Part shown: positions 1-9,289 of the stretch, in pieces
Position numbering within the stretch: the first letter of the stretch is position 1
How the letters are laid out: every line of letters starts with the position of its first letter
DNA from: Lelliottia amnigena
Lineage (GTDB): Bacteria > Pseudomonadota > Gammaproteobacteria > Enterobacterales > Enterobacteriaceae
Assembly: GCA_900635465.1 (NCBI GenBank)
Contig: LR134135.1
Span: 2,294,001 to 2,358,000 of the forward strand
DNA length: 64,000 nucleotides
Direction: 5' to 3'
Made by a program: the position numbers and the translations under genes
Notes under the pieces: model-generated
Databases searched by the model: none
What the model saw: the letters and a program-made list of their open reading frames with translations, nothing else
Told to the model about the DNA's origin: nothing

Positions 1-26
1 ATCAGCCGAATGTTTTTACAGGATAT

Positions 27-269
27 TTACGTTGTTGGCACGCCCAGTTTTTGCACTATTTTTTCTGGCCTGAGAGTAAGCAGCAGTTGATTTGTTTCAG
101 CCAACGCAACAAGCTTTGATAAGGACAACTTTTGGAGAACTAGAGACAACTCCGCATCGATTCCAGAGAAGATGGTAGGTTCATCGCAATTGGAAATCCG
201 TTGAATAAGAAGAAGATACGATAGATTGAGATAATGAATTTCTTTGACACACAGAGAAGCGGAGTACAT
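27..269 (-). CDS. Orphan FlhD-like regulator, short C-terminus
   Basis: An 80-residue protein resembles the N-terminal two thirds of the flagellar master regulator FlhD. The landmarks INLSYLL-like (here LNLSYLLLIQR, residues 14-24) and LAETNQL (residues 56-62) match FlhD closely. FlhD is usually about 116-119 residues, so roughly 35 C-terminal residues are missing; the stop at 27-29 follows GVPTT. No flhC is visible next to it. The family forms FlhD4C2 with FlhC to activate flagellar class II promoters. A short orphan paralogue could act on its own or interfere with FlhD, but that is inference. The reading frame itself is clean. Confidence 0.6.
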   Translation of the reverse strand: MYSASLCVKEIHYLNLSYLLLIQRISNCDEPTIFSGIDAELSLVLQKLSLSKLVALAETNQLLLTLRPEKIVQKLGVPTT

Positions 270-1088
270 TAATATAACCTTTAATAAATACGTATGGGTC
301 CTTCCATAGTTACGTTAAAAATGGTAGGCGACAGCAAAAAAACGCCGGATTATCATTTACAGCATGACAGTTAAGTGATTATCTGGCTTGTTTTTACAGA
401 AAAAACACATAACATTATAATGATTAAATAAGATTCAACGATGTCATGTTTTTGCTCAGAATGTCACAGTGATCAACCCTTGATAGTGAAAGGGCTTGGA
501 CCAATGAAAAATGGACATATTGTCAGATTTTTCTGGCAGGGTAATTTGCATTAAGGATGATTAACTTTATCAAGCGATACCAAAAGCTAAGGATATCGTT
601 CGCTGCGTTGACTGATACCCATTGATAAATAGTGGAGACTTTGCGCTACCGATATATTCTTTATAACTTACAAAACACGTTATTCAAGTATGTTACAACA
701 AAAACCTTAAGACAAACTTAATATCAATAATTTTATATTTTGGCAGATATATTATCTGCTCTGGTTTTACAATTATGAACAGTAAAAAAAAGAAAAACTT
801 CAACAAGATAGCCATTAATTGTAATTTGCCCACTCTTAATTATGAACAAATCCGATTAGTTAATGAGTCCTGAATACCAGCTAAATACTCTTACCAATGG
901 CCTTCAGCTATCAATATCCCTGGATGAAATTTAGGTTAAAGGCTGATAAATGCGTTATTAAATGCATTCAAGACGGTCAAGCCTGCGTGTGTCGCAAATG
1001 AGTATTGAGAGAATAAAATTGCCCAGATCCAGTCAAGCAGCTCACCAGGCTACTGAAGGTGTCCAGGCAAGCGGTGACCCGTCTCTGC
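270..1088. other. AT-rich intergenic region, no gene recognised
   Basis: About 800 bases of low-GC sequence separate the FlhD-like gene from the broken cyclase. No reading frame of convincing length or family similarity was seen on either strand. It probably holds the promoter of the FlhD-like gene, but no clear site could be assigned. Confidence 0.5.
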
Positions 1089-2046
1089 TTATATCCCCTT
1101 TCGTCGCTTTGCCGAGTACATCACCTCGTCGCTTTCTTTAAGCATCTCCCCAAGTGAAGGATATCGGCCCCCACCACTGTGCAACATTCCATAGGAATAA
1201 TTAATATTGTAGGGTTTACCAGACTCTTTGTTGTACACGTTCACACTATTTCGCAGATCGTGCAAAAAAGAATCAGCATGAGCCTGATGAGTAATGAGAA
1301 CGGCGAATTCATCCCCCTCCAATACGCCCTGCAATATCTTCGCGACCAAGATGTTGGTACAACAGCGCTGAGAATACTTTCAACACCTCATCACCTTCGG
1401 CGTGTCCCCAGAGATCGTTGATAGGTTTGAATTTATCAAGATCAAAAAAGATAAGGCTGAATGCCGCATTCTCTTTATCAAGAGTCAGGAATCTTTTTTC
1501 GCCCGTCGTGAAAAAACCACGACGATTAGATATGCCTGTCAGGCTATCGGTCATTGCCATGCCAATCACCTTGAATTCATCCTCTACAATAAAGGCTAAA
1601 TCGCGGAGTGAGGCAATATCATCGTCGTTAAAGCCACGTGGTTTGGTATTAATCAGACACAGCGCACCAGCGACCTGTCCATCAGGCAGATGGACAGGAT
1701 AACCGGCGTAGAAACGTATGTAAGGCTCACCAATAACCAGAGGGTTATCATGAAAACGTTCATCCTTAACGGCGTCGTTAACAATAAAGGGGCCCTCCTA
1801 TAAAATGACATGACCACAAAAGGAGATTTTGCGCGGAGTTTCACGAATACCTAATCCTTCACACGCCAGCAACCACTGGCGATCGCGATCAAGCAGGCTT
1901 ATCAATACAACAGGTACCTGAAAAATTTTCTTTGCGATGCGGGTTAAACGATCAAAACGTTTATCCGCACCTTTATCAAGAAGGTCTGCCAGATAGAGGG
2001 ATTTTAATCGCTCTTCCTCGTTTTCCGGAACACCAGGAAATTTCAT
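1089..2046 (-). pseudogene. Broken GAF-GGDEF diguanylate cyclase
   Basis: Read through its lesions this gene gives a 318-residue protein. It has an N-terminal GAF sensor (residues about 20-150) and a C-terminal GGDEF domain beginning TDSLTGISNRRGF. GGDEF proteins make cyclic di-GMP from two GTP. Two lesions stop it. There is an in-frame TAG at 1798-1800 after FCGHVIL inside the GAF domain, and one extra base in the five-C run at 1313-1317, exactly in the codons for the GGDEF signature, which turns IGGDEF into IGGG-stop. The frame before and after the TAG is the same. A start with a GAGG-type ribosome site fits 2046. The nonsense change favours a true pseudogene; the homopolymer indel alone could be a read error. 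Confidence 0.7.
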
Positions 2047-2229
2047 AGGACCTCAAAAAGCTAAGCAGGTTCATACCCAATGACTTTATGCCATAAAGAC
2101 TGAACACGTCTTATCCGCCGTTTGAATATAGTACAAACGAAACTGCCCGCCTTCCTTAATTCTGACTGGTTATCGCTGCTTAGGGTTAGCCATTGGTTTC
2201 ATCACGTAAGACCAGTTTCAAAAGGTTGT

Positions 2230-2545
2230 GAGAAAGGGGATCTCCCCTCAAAAACTTTCTACTCACTGAGCAGTATTGGCGCACTGTGGAACTCTGCTGT
2301 AAAACGTGCTGGCATTCGTCGTCGCAATCCGTACCATACACGGCACACTTTCGCATGCTGGTTGTTATCCGCAGGCGCTAACCCGTCTTTATATTGCCAA
2401 TCCGATGGGGCACGAAAATGCGCAGAGGGTGTATGAAATCTATGCTACAAGGATTGAAACGCTGGATAGTGAACAGGTGGCAATGCTTAACCCAAAGCTT
2501 GCGCTTAAAATGGATTGTCCCACTGGTGCCCCATTTGATATTTGA
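2230..2545 (+). pseudogene. Integrase C-terminal remnant of an older ttcA-site prophage
   Basis: The segment encodes the last ~100 residues of a tyrosine recombinase almost identical in pattern to the intact integrase at 28989-30227: AVKRAGIRRRNPYHTRHTFA, then MGHENAQ and the YEIY region. The HTRH box and MGH are present. One frameshift near 2390 separates the HTRH part from the MGHENA part, and the N-terminal 300 residues are gone. It lies just upstream of the ttcA 5' fragment, the same arrangement as the intact integrase next to ttcA. This implies an earlier related prophage at the same site. Confidence 0.75.
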
Positions 2546-2556
2546 GTAAAGAATAA

Positions 2557-2616
2557 ATGTCACAGAATCAAGAAATTACAAAAAAAGAGCAGTACAACCT
2601 GAATAAGCTACGCTGA
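2557..2616 (+). pseudogene. ttcA: ttcA 5' fragment at attL
   Basis: The reading frame [18 protein letters not shown], then R and stop, is the start of TtcA. It is cut off from the rest of the gene by the prophage. The intact ttcA at 30277 begins instead with [18 protein letters not shown], so its first codons come from the phage side of attR. This fragment is therefore the displaced start of the pre-integration gene, or of a start supplied by the older prophage. Confidence 0.8.
2584..2611 (+). repeat. attL core of the prophage
   Basis: A 28-base segment matches 30304-30331 except for two substitutions; the uninterrupted identical core is TACAACCTGAATAAG. Both copies lie in the ttcA 5' coding region. 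The shared core plus the adjacent integrase at the other end defines the attachment site. Confidence 0.8.
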
Positions 2617-2722
2617 TTTTGTCAACTCATTGATACCATTTTCTTTATCAATTAATTCAATTAGTTATTGTATAGCGATTTCACCCTAAAGCTACCCAGG
2701 ACTACATTTTTAATGCCCTTTT

Positions 2723-2762
2723 TTTGCCCCTATTCCGCAGTTTTGCCCCTAAATTTGCCCCT
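2723..2762 (+). repeat. Three TTTGCCCC repeats inside attL, probable integrase arm sites
   Basis: TTTGCCCC occurs at 2723-2730, 2742-2749 and 2754-2761, just inside attL. The same motif recurs at 30234-30241, with a variant ATGCCCCT near 30246, beside attR. Short direct repeats flanking the core on both sides are what integrase arm-binding sites look like. The assignment is inferred from position and repetition. Confidence 0.5.
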
Positions 2763-2833
2763 AACTTTACCCAGTGCGTACCTCTTTTCTCTCTGCCCTA
2801 TACTTTCAGTCTGACATCTGGCTTGAGGTTTCT

Positions 2834-3505
2834 ATGTGTGGACGTTTTGCACAAGCTCAAACGCGTGAAGAATATCTGGCTTACCTGGCCGATGAAGGCG
2901 ATCGCGACATCGCATATGACCCGGAACCGATCGGACGCTACAATGTGGCACCCGGTACCAAAGTCCTTTTGTTGAGCGAACGCGACGAGCAGTTGCACCT
3001 TGATCCGGTCCTGTGGTCATACGCTCCCGGTTGGTGGGATAAAGCCCCACTGATTAACGCGCGCGTCGAGACGGCGGCCACCAGCAGAATGTTTAAGCCG
3101 TTGTGGCAACACGGTCGGGCGATCTGCTTTGCGGATGGATGGTTCGAATGGAAGAAGGAAGGTGACAAGAAACAGCCCTACTTCATTCACCGCGCCGACG
3201 GTCAGCCAATATTTATGGCAGCGATCGGCAGCACGCCATTCGAGCGTGGTGACGAAGCGGAAGGTTTTTTGATAGTGACTTCTGCTGCTGATAAAGGTCT
3301 GGTCGATATTCATGATCGGCGGCCACTTGTGCTTACACCGGAAGCGGCAAGGGAGTGGATGCGCCAGGATGTAGGCGGGAAGGAAGTTGAAGAGATTGTT
3401 GCATGTGGAGCAGTGCCTGCCGACAAATTTATCTGGCACGCCGTGACTCGCGCCGTGGGTAATGTGAAAAATCAAGGCCCGGAACTAATCGAGGTATTCC
3501 AATGA
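2834..3505 (+). CDS. yedK: YedK/HMCES-type SRAP protein
   Basis: A 223-residue SRAP-domain protein close to E. coli YedK (222 residues). SRAP proteins crosslink to abasic sites in single-stranded DNA through the amino group and thiol of Cys2, shielding the lesion. The start at MCGRF is chosen because Cys2 must be exposed after methionine removal; an upstream in-frame ATG at 2774 would bury it. Visible family motifs are N-terminal CGRFAQ, YNVAPGT (about residue 36), NARVET (about 75), the WFEW block (about 103) and DIHDRRP (about 160). The gene is on the phage side of attL, so it is prophage cargo, and fits with umuDC and the dinI-like gene in the same element. Confidence 0.9.
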   Translation: MCGRFAQAQTREEYLAYLADEGDRDIAYDPEPIGRYNVAPGTKVLLLSERDEQLHLDPVLWSYAPGWWDKAPLINARVETAATSRMFKPLWQHGRAICFADGWFEWKKEGDKKQPYFIHRADGQPIFMAAIGSTPFERGDEAEGFLIVTSAADKGLVDIHDRRPLVLTPEAAREWMRQDVGGKEVEEIVACGAVPADKFIWHAVTRAVGNVKNQGPELIEVFQ

Positions 3506-3739
3506 AGAAAAAATCCCCTTACGGCCGTGATAAGCGGAAATAGCAGTATTGATTCAATGTTTATTGTTCTGAATCTTTTTGAATTATACATAATTATTTC
3601 TCTTTCTATACGCTGTAACCTAGCAATTAGGAAAACTGCCCTCTTTACTGTTAAATAAACCTAACTGCCGCCACACTTCAATATATAGCGGCGTGGATTA
3701 AGCATTTAAAAATATAATTTGACGCACCTAAAAACGCCA

Positions 3740-4351
3740 TCAATAATTTGGATGCCTCTTCACTAACAACGTAAACTCAGCATCAATTTTCTCTAAAATT
3801 GTATTTTTTAAAACTTCTACAATTGTATTGACTGATTTTGGTTTTACACCTTCAACATTAGCACTCAGATCACCATGACTAAAAACATGGCGAACAGTGG
3901 CTAAGAGAACCAACGGCTCACAATCTCCACCCGCCAAGAATTTGTTTATGCTACGCCTGAGTTTTTTTTCACAACGAACCTTTACAAAATTAAAGAATGT
4001 ATTTAAATCACTACCAGTCGCATTAAGAGAAGATTTTATTTTTGTTATTTCCGAATTAGTGAAAGTTAAATATTTATATTTTCCGACATTTACTGACAAC
4101 AGTTTGTAGTATGCTTCTGATACACTCCAAGCAAGTAAAGCTTTCATCAATGCTTCGTAACCAAGCGTTGTATCCGCAGTGGAATTATCAACAGATATGT
4201 TCTTAAAATCCTTTGCCAAGGCATATCTCGCAGCAAATCTGCTTACGTCACCAACTTTCGCTTTGGAATTTAATTTGTAATAAGTGAAACCTTTGTGCTT
4301 CTCTTCAATATCGCAAAATTTTGCCCAATCAGTGGGATAGCTTCGTGCCAT
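3740..4351 (-). CDS. Unknown protein with HEPN-like R-x4-H motif
   Basis: A 203-residue protein of unrecognised family, AT-rich and single-copy between yedK and umuC. It is mostly predicted helical. Near the C-terminus is RHVFSHGD (Arg154, His159), an R-x4-H arrangement like the catalytic motif of HEPN ribonucleases, following a helix rich in Leu and Ala. The start at 4351 is preferred over 4357 because AGGGG sits 8 bases before it. HEPN proteins often act in toxin-antitoxin or phage defence, but with one motif only the function is a guess. No obvious antitoxin partner is adjacent. Confidence 0.5.
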   Translation of the reverse strand: MARSYPTDWAKFCDIEEKHKGFTYYKLNSKAKVGDVSRFAARYALAKDFKNISVDNSTADTTLGYEALMKALLAWSVSEAYYKLLSVNVGKYKYLTFTNSEITKIKSSLNATGSDLNTFFNFVKVRCEKKLRRSINKFLAGGDCEPLVLLATVRHVFSHGDLSANVEGVKPKSVNTIVEVLKNTILEKIDAEFTLLVKRHPNY

Positions 4352-4468
4352 TAACATAACCCCTAAATTTACTCACTTTACATAAGTTACTTTCGAATGT
4401 GGAATATATCACTAAATAGTAAAAAAATCTCCTACAGATACATCGCGGACTAAGACATTCAAAATATT

Positions 4469-5737
4469 TTATCTAACCTTAACAAGATCTGAAAACCTAG
4501 TAGTGTACCGCGGCGAAAGCATCTCCCTCTTCATCTGCCATTGCTGCTGAATGCCCTGCCCTGCGAAATACAATGTTCCTCTGCCGTCTCTGGCATTGAG
4601 TTGATCCAGAACTTCCATCAGTTTATCACTACCGGCCCGCGGCGCGTTTTCATCGAACAAGTTGAGCTGAGCCACGCCCTGGCTGAAGAAGTCCCCAAGC
4701 ATGATTCCTGCCTTCTGGTATCGGTGACCATCCTTCCAGATTTTGTCCAGGCACTTTACCGCGGCGTTGATGATGTCGCGGGAATCCTGAGTGGGGGTGA
4801 GAAGCTTCACTGAAGCGCTGTTACCGTAATAAGGCTCGTTCAGGGCAAAAGGTGACGTCTTCACGAATGCAGAGATAAAACGGCAATACTGGTGTTCGCC
4901 GCGAAGCTTTTCAGCACCACGCGCCGCATAGCTGCAAATAGCCTGCCGCATCTGTTCGTATTCGGTAACGCGTTCACCGAACGACCTGCTGCAGACAATT
5001 TCCTGCTTTGCTGGGGCAAACTCCTCCAGATCCAGACATGGTTCGCCGCGCAGTCTCGGACAGTTCGCTCCAGGACGACATTAAAGTGCTTTCGAATAAT
5101 CCATGTACTCTGCTCAGAGAGGTCCAGAGCCGTTTTGATGCCCATGGCGTTCAGCTTCTTACTGATGCGCCTACCAACGCCCCATACATCCTCAACAGGC
5201 ACAATAGCCAATAAACCGACGTTGCCGATCGATATTGGACAAATCAACCACCCCACCAGTCTGCCTCTGCCATTTCTTGGCGGCGTGGTTTGCTAGCTTG
5301 GCGAGGGTTTTCGTCTGCGCGATACCAACCCCGACAGTCAGGTGCGTACGCTTCAGAACCGTAGCGCGAATCTCCTTGCCGAACTCCGACAGGTCACGGC
5401 AGTTGCGAACACCTGTCAGGTCGCAAAAAGCTTCGTCGATACTGTAAATTTCGACGCGGGGGCTCATTTCCTCAAGCGTCGTCATTACCCTGTTCGACAT
5501 ATCAGCGTAAAGCTCGTAATTGCTGCTGAAGCAAACCACGCCAGCACGCCGGAATAACTCCTTTTGCTTGAAGAAAGGTTCCCCCATCGTTATTCCTGCC
5601 GCTTTGGCCTCAGCACTGCGGGCTATCACGCAGCCATCATTATTCGAGAGAACGACAACTGGCCGACCTCTCAGATCCGGTCTAAATACCGTTTCACATG
5701 ATGCATAGAAGGAATTCACATCACAGAGCGCGAACAT
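4469..5737 (-). CDS. umuC: UmuC, DNA polymerase V catalytic subunit (frame broken twice)
   Basis: Full length is 423 codons, the same as E. coli UmuC (422 residues), a Y-family translesion polymerase that works with UmuD'2 and RecA. The palm motifs are clear: N-terminal [21 protein letters not shown] and YSIDEAF, the last two carrying catalytic acids. Two compensating one-base lesions break it: an extra base in the AAA run near 5214 (after NIDRQR) and a missing base near 5057 (in VRELRGEP). The frames before and after are identical and the total length is exact, so sequencing error is likely. It lies 3 bases after the umuD stop, as one operon under a LexA box. Confidence 0.85.
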
Positions 5738-5740
5738 ACT

Positions 5741-6161
5741 TCAACTCGCCGATTTTACGATGAACGTCACAACACCGAACACGTCGAGAGAGTCTTCGCT
5801 TCCGATAATGATCGGACTATATGCGCCATTCATTGGATTTAATTGAACCCGCGGCCGCAACTGCAGACACTTAACCGTGAACTCCCCTTCCACTGCGGCG
5901 ATCACGATATCTCCATGATCTGCTGTAATGGAACTGTCAACCACCAGCAGATCACCATCACCAATTCCTGCATCGATCATAGAGTCCCCGGCAGCCTTCA
6001 GGAAGTAGGTTGAACTTGGGTGTTGGATCATTAATTCATTGAGATCGATACGCTGCTCGACATAATCCGCTGCCGGGGCTGGGAAACCCACATTGCACTA
6101 AGTCGCTGAAAAGCGGGATGGCAATGACTTCACGTAACTCTGCTGGTCTGTACAACTTCAT
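5741..6161 (-). CDS. umuD: UmuD, pol V accessory protein (one-base insertion)
   Basis: Corrected length is 139 residues, the same as E. coli UmuD. It begins [12 protein letters not shown] and contains the self-cleavage Cys-Gly site (VQCGFPSP) and the LexA-type serine protease motif GDSMIDAGI. RecA filaments trigger self-cleavage to UmuD', the active pol V subunit. One extra base in the four-G run at 6074-6077 shifts the frame directly after FPSP; the rest from AADYVEQ onward is clean. The true start is 6161; an apparent GTG start at 6091 is only an effect of the shift. Confidence 0.85.
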
Positions 6162-6175
6162 AATGCACGCCTCGA

Positions 6176-6195
6176 TACTGTTTTTATATACAGTA
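6176..6195 (-). promoter_or_regulatory. LexA box of umuDC
   Basis: TACTGTTTTTATATACAGTA matches the SOS-box consensus CTG-N10-CAG with strong flanks. It lies about 15 bases before the umuD start, so umuDC should be LexA-repressed and SOS-induced. Confidence 0.9.
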
Positions 6196-6313
6196 GTTGA
6201 ATGGAAAATTCTGATCAAGGTGCACTGTGAAGCCGGCTGATTAATGCTTAAGCTGTTTGCTCGTAACCTTCTCTTGCATCGACAAATATGTTTTTGTAAA
6301 TTTTTCCGCCCGC

Positions 6314-6889
6314 CTAAAGTTCGGCGCCATCCGGCTTTCCTGCCGGGAATTTTTTGTACAGTGTGCAGACCGCTACGTCGTAAATTAAAGCGACTTGCTT
6401 ACGGTCGATGCCGTTAGCAACGAGTCGTCCAGCTTGTGCCCATTGCTCCGGGGAGAGTTTTGGACGCCTGCCACCTATCCGCCCATTTTCGCGCGCTGCT
6501 GCTAATCCTGCCCGGGTGCGTTCAACAATCAACCTCTCTTTCCATTTCCGCCAGTGCTGACATGATGTGAAATATGAATCGGCCCATCGGGCTGGAAGTG
6601 TCGATGCTGTCAGTGAGGCTACGGAAATGAATTCCGCGCTGCCGCAATTCGTCTACCAAAAGTACAAGATTCCACATACTTCGGCCCAGTCGATCCAGCT
6701 TCCAGACCACCAGTGTATCGCCCTCGTTTAACGTCCGAAGCAGCTTTTTTATTACTGGGCGATTAGCCACCGTCCCGCTCATTTTTTCTTTCGAATATCT
6801 GGGTCGGCATCCTGCCCGTTCAAGTGCCTGCCGCTGCAGATCGGTATTTTTGGTCATTAGTTGACACCCTTTACATAGCCAATTAGCAT
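6314..6889 (-). CDS. Pin/Gin-type serine DNA invertase (three one-base insertions)
   Basis: Corrected length is 190 residues, typical of Hin/Gin/Pin invertases. The N-terminal catalytic block GYVRVSTNDQNTDLQ (nucleophilic serine), VVWKLDRLGRS, the SLTDSIDTSSPMGR block, ALAEMERE and a C-terminal helix-turn-helix (SPEQWAQAGRL) are present. Extra bases in the TTT near 6870, the TTTTT near 6847 and the C-C pair near 6526 break the frame. The enzyme would recombine the two inverted crossover sites at 6963 and 8318, switching tail-fibre ends. The start at 6889 gives MLIGYV, the normal family start. Confidence 0.85.
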
Positions 6890-6962
6890 GTTTTTCAATC
6901 GCCTTTAATCATCGAAAAATTGAGGATTGATTATCAGCTACACGGCTAAAAATGATTATATA

Positions 6963-7040
6963 AAACGTCGGTTTGGGAGACAGCGCGACGAAGACCGTCG
7001 GAACCGCTACAGGGAACGTTATGCAAGTGGGGGCTTTCGG
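6963..7040 (+). repeat. Left inverted repeat and invertase crossover site
   Basis: This segment is an inverted copy of 8251-8329, nearly base-perfect over 78 bases. It begins with the crossover core AAACGTCGGTTT (6963-6974), a Hin/Gin/Pin-type site with central TC, one base off the right-hand site. Confidence 0.85.
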
Positions 7041-7707
7041 GCTGGGAGTTCAAAATACTCAGTATATGGATTCGACTGGGAATTCGGTTTCATCCTTACT
7101 TTCAATACAGGGTGCAGCCGATTACAACCCAGCCGGCACAACTGGGGTAACAGTACTTCATATTCCCCAGGGATCATACGGTTCCGATCTGGCAATGACT
7201 GCGGGTGGGAAGGCCCGTGGTTTATTCGTACCTACGGCAATTATCAGGGTGGTGTCTGGTCAGAACTGTATTCTACAGCTAACACTACTAGAACCAGCGA
7301 CGGAACACTTAAAGCTGCCTCTCCAGTTGTTCAAATAAGCCATGATGGCAGTTACGTGGTAAACGATGAATCGGACGGCTGCACTGCTTCGCGTCTAGCA
7401 GTTGTCTGTACCTAATCGAAGGTTGTATGGGGATGAATGCAGACGCTGCGTGGGGCGGTATAGATGGTGGTTTTGAAATACCTACTGACCGCAATAAGCA
7501 ACCTTCTCATGCTGGTTAGACTATGAGGTAAATGCCGATGGCTCTGTGTTGTAAAAACTTTCCATCGCACATATCCAGCTGCACCTAAATTCGCCAGAAA
7601 CGAACTGCAAGGTATAAGCGACGGTGACCCGATCGATATACCGCCGGATCAGTTTGTTTCCATAAGGGTCGAGATGCCTGACGATTCAAACTTTAACCAA
7701 AAAATGA
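6975..7707 (+). other. Silent alternative tail-fibre C-terminal cassette
   Basis: In the orientation shown this plus-strand cassette has no promoter or start and is joined to nothing. It begins in the shared repeat (GDSATKTVGTATGNVMQVGAF) and continues as a distinct tail-fibre end. It includes the conserved tail-fibre blocks RTYGNYQGGVWSELYSTANT, WLDYEVNADGSV and DPIDIPPDQFVSIRVEMPDD, and ends at 7707. At least two one-base shifts (near 7222 and 7495) break its frame. Inversion between the two crossover sites would fuse it to the constant N-terminus. Its stop overlaps that of the opposing expressed cassette by about 15 bases. Confidence 0.8.
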
Positions 7708-8800
7708 TTCAGCCTCCGTCGTGGTAGCGTTTGCTTCTAACTCGCGAACACGGATTGCCAGTGCTTTAATCGCAGCAAGCGCATCGAGTACCAATGGATT
7801 AAGGTCGAGTGTCATTTTCCCTGATTCTTCAGATGAATGAACATACTGGGGATCTACTTTTTCGAGCTCCTGAGCAATGACTCCTCGGCGAACCGTTTTA
7901 TCCTCATCAGCAAGGTAATAGAAGGTTTTGAAATCCATTGTCTCTATGTTGGATAGAGACTCGTTTAAATCAAGTTCCCCTGTCACCTTTTTGAAGTTGA
8001 TGTCAGAAGTTCCCGCCGCCTGAAAAACTGTCCAAGGCACATCTGTTTCGGCGTCTGAGGATTAGTATTTGTTAAAAAACGGCTGTAACCCGCACCGTTA
8101 GACGTTACCCACATTTGAGCAATTCGCTGCATAGTGTAAGAGCTTTGGTAACCACAACCATTTGCGGGAGCCCAGACAGTATTACCATCGGCATCACTGA
8201 TAAACGATGCACTTGCATCATTTGGCTTGTTTTGCTGAAGAGAGCCTAAACCGAAAGCCCCCCACTTGCATAACGTTCCCTGTAGCGGTTCCGACGGTCT
8301 TCGTCGCGCTGTCTCCCAAACCGAGGTTTGTGCGAGCGTCTTCTTTGGTCGTTGCGCCAGTACCACCTTGGTTAATCGGGAGTGCCCCATTCGACCCTTT
8401 TTGCAGAAATTTACCGATAGCGGGAATCGTTACGCTCACACCGTTAATCGTCACGGTCACGTTTTGATTCGCGGTCGTGCTGGCAAAACTCTCCCACGCA
8501 CCAATATTCTCATCGTATTCGTTGATCAGTTGCGAAATGCTTTGTGCCAGTCCATCGACTGAAAGGCCATCTGTAACGAGGATGCCATATTTTCTGACCG
8601 GTCAGCGCCGGTGACGCCGCGGGTGTAACAGTGAGTGATGTTGCGCTGTTAACGGTGATGATCTGAAACATCTGTACCGGGTTAGACATGACGATAATCG
8701 TCTGGCCAGCGCGAACCTGGCTAGCGGGTGCCGTCCAGTTTGTGCCAGTGCCGGTTACGGTATTTCCGTTAATTGCGATATTGCCACTGTTATAAAGCAT
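7693..8800 (-). CDS. Tail fibre, expressed variant with S74 chaperone end (frame broken)
   Basis: The constant N-terminal part (8800 to about 8330) starts MLYNSGNIAINGNTVTGTGT, with a GAGGT ribosome site, and includes the collar-like repeat INQGGTGATTKEDARTNLGL. After the repeat the variable part ends in a Peptidase S74 intramolecular chaperone: TSDINFKKVTGELDLNE, with the Ser-Asp and Lys of the autocleavage site, and RRGVIAQELEKVDPQYV. Tail fibres bind the host surface; S74 domains help trimerise the fibre and then cleave off. Breaks lie near 8594 (A/T run), 8258-8263 (six Cs; the other copy has five) and around 8050. Swapping this end with the opposing cassette would change receptor choice. 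Confidence 0.8.
8251..8329 (-). repeat. Right inverted repeat and invertase crossover site
   Basis: This is the inverted copy of 6963-7040. The crossover core at 8318-8329, AAACCGAGGTTT, is the canonical palindromic arms with a central GA typical of Hin/Gin/Cin/Pin sites. The boundary of homology with the left repeat is 8251, where the two fibre ends diverge. Confidence 0.9.
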
Positions 8801-8926
8801 GAACTACCTCACGATAATAACGATCGTTAAAAGCGATCAATAAAGTAAAATTGATCGCTCATATCAATCTGACTAATTTTTAAACCCTAATAAAATGGAA
8901 ATCCCCGCACTTACAGGAATGTTGAG

Positions 8927-9289
8927 ATGAAGCTTTTATTTGCTGCAGTGCTTTTGCTGCTGGCTGGATGTACAGACAAACAGACAGATTACGCATTCCA
9001 GATGGATTATCCGGTTGATGCCGCTCGTTTATCCCTAGGGGGTGATATCCACGTAAATATCGACTGTGCCACCAGAGAAATGGAAGTTATTTCAGACAGC
9101 AGCAATGGACTATTTAGCCGCCATGTAAATAAACGACTGCCTAATATTTGCTATAAAAAAACGGATATGCTCGATATTGTTTATCGTTTTAATTCAGCAA
9201 AGGGCGTGAAGCAAAATATGATTGCAACTCATTACCCTCGCGTCCCTCCAGCATCAAATACCCACAAACTGAGCGATGGGGATTCTTAA
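8927..9289 (+). CDS. Small phage lipoprotein, possibly Cor-like
   Basis: A 120-residue protein has a short hydrophobic signal with lipobox LLAGC (Cys15), so it should be lipidated in the periplasm or outer membrane. It is transcribed opposite to the tail genes and has its own AT-rich upstream region, typical of a moron gene expressed from the lysogen. Position beside the tail fibre and overall form (lipobox, two later cysteines, basic C-terminal half) resemble Cor superinfection-exclusion lipoproteins of T1/N15/phi80-type phages. I cannot confirm the family by eye. Its last 36 bases overlap the end of the opposing tail gene. Confidence 0.65.
   Translation: MKLLFAAVLLLLAGCTDKQTDYAFQMDYPVDAARLSLGGDIHVNIDCATREMEVISDSSNGLFSRHVNKRLPNICYKKTDMLDIVYRFNSAKGVKQNMIATHYPRVPPASNTHKLSDGDS

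Noticed and set aside
1798..1844. Programmed readthrough of the TAG in the GAF-GGDEF gene
   Set aside because: No readthrough context or structure is evident, and a second frame break lies in the GGDEF motif.
2774..2833. Longer yedK with 20 extra N-terminal residues
   Set aside because: SRAP proteins need Cys at position 2, so translation should start at 2834.
3502..3543. 13-codon frame overlapping the yedK stop (MKKKSPYGRDKRK)
   Set aside because: It is too short to judge, has no ribosome site of its own and no recognised family.
5057..5215. Programmed frameshifting in umuC
   Set aside because: No slippery heptamer at either lesion, and the two cancel exactly in length, which suggests errors.
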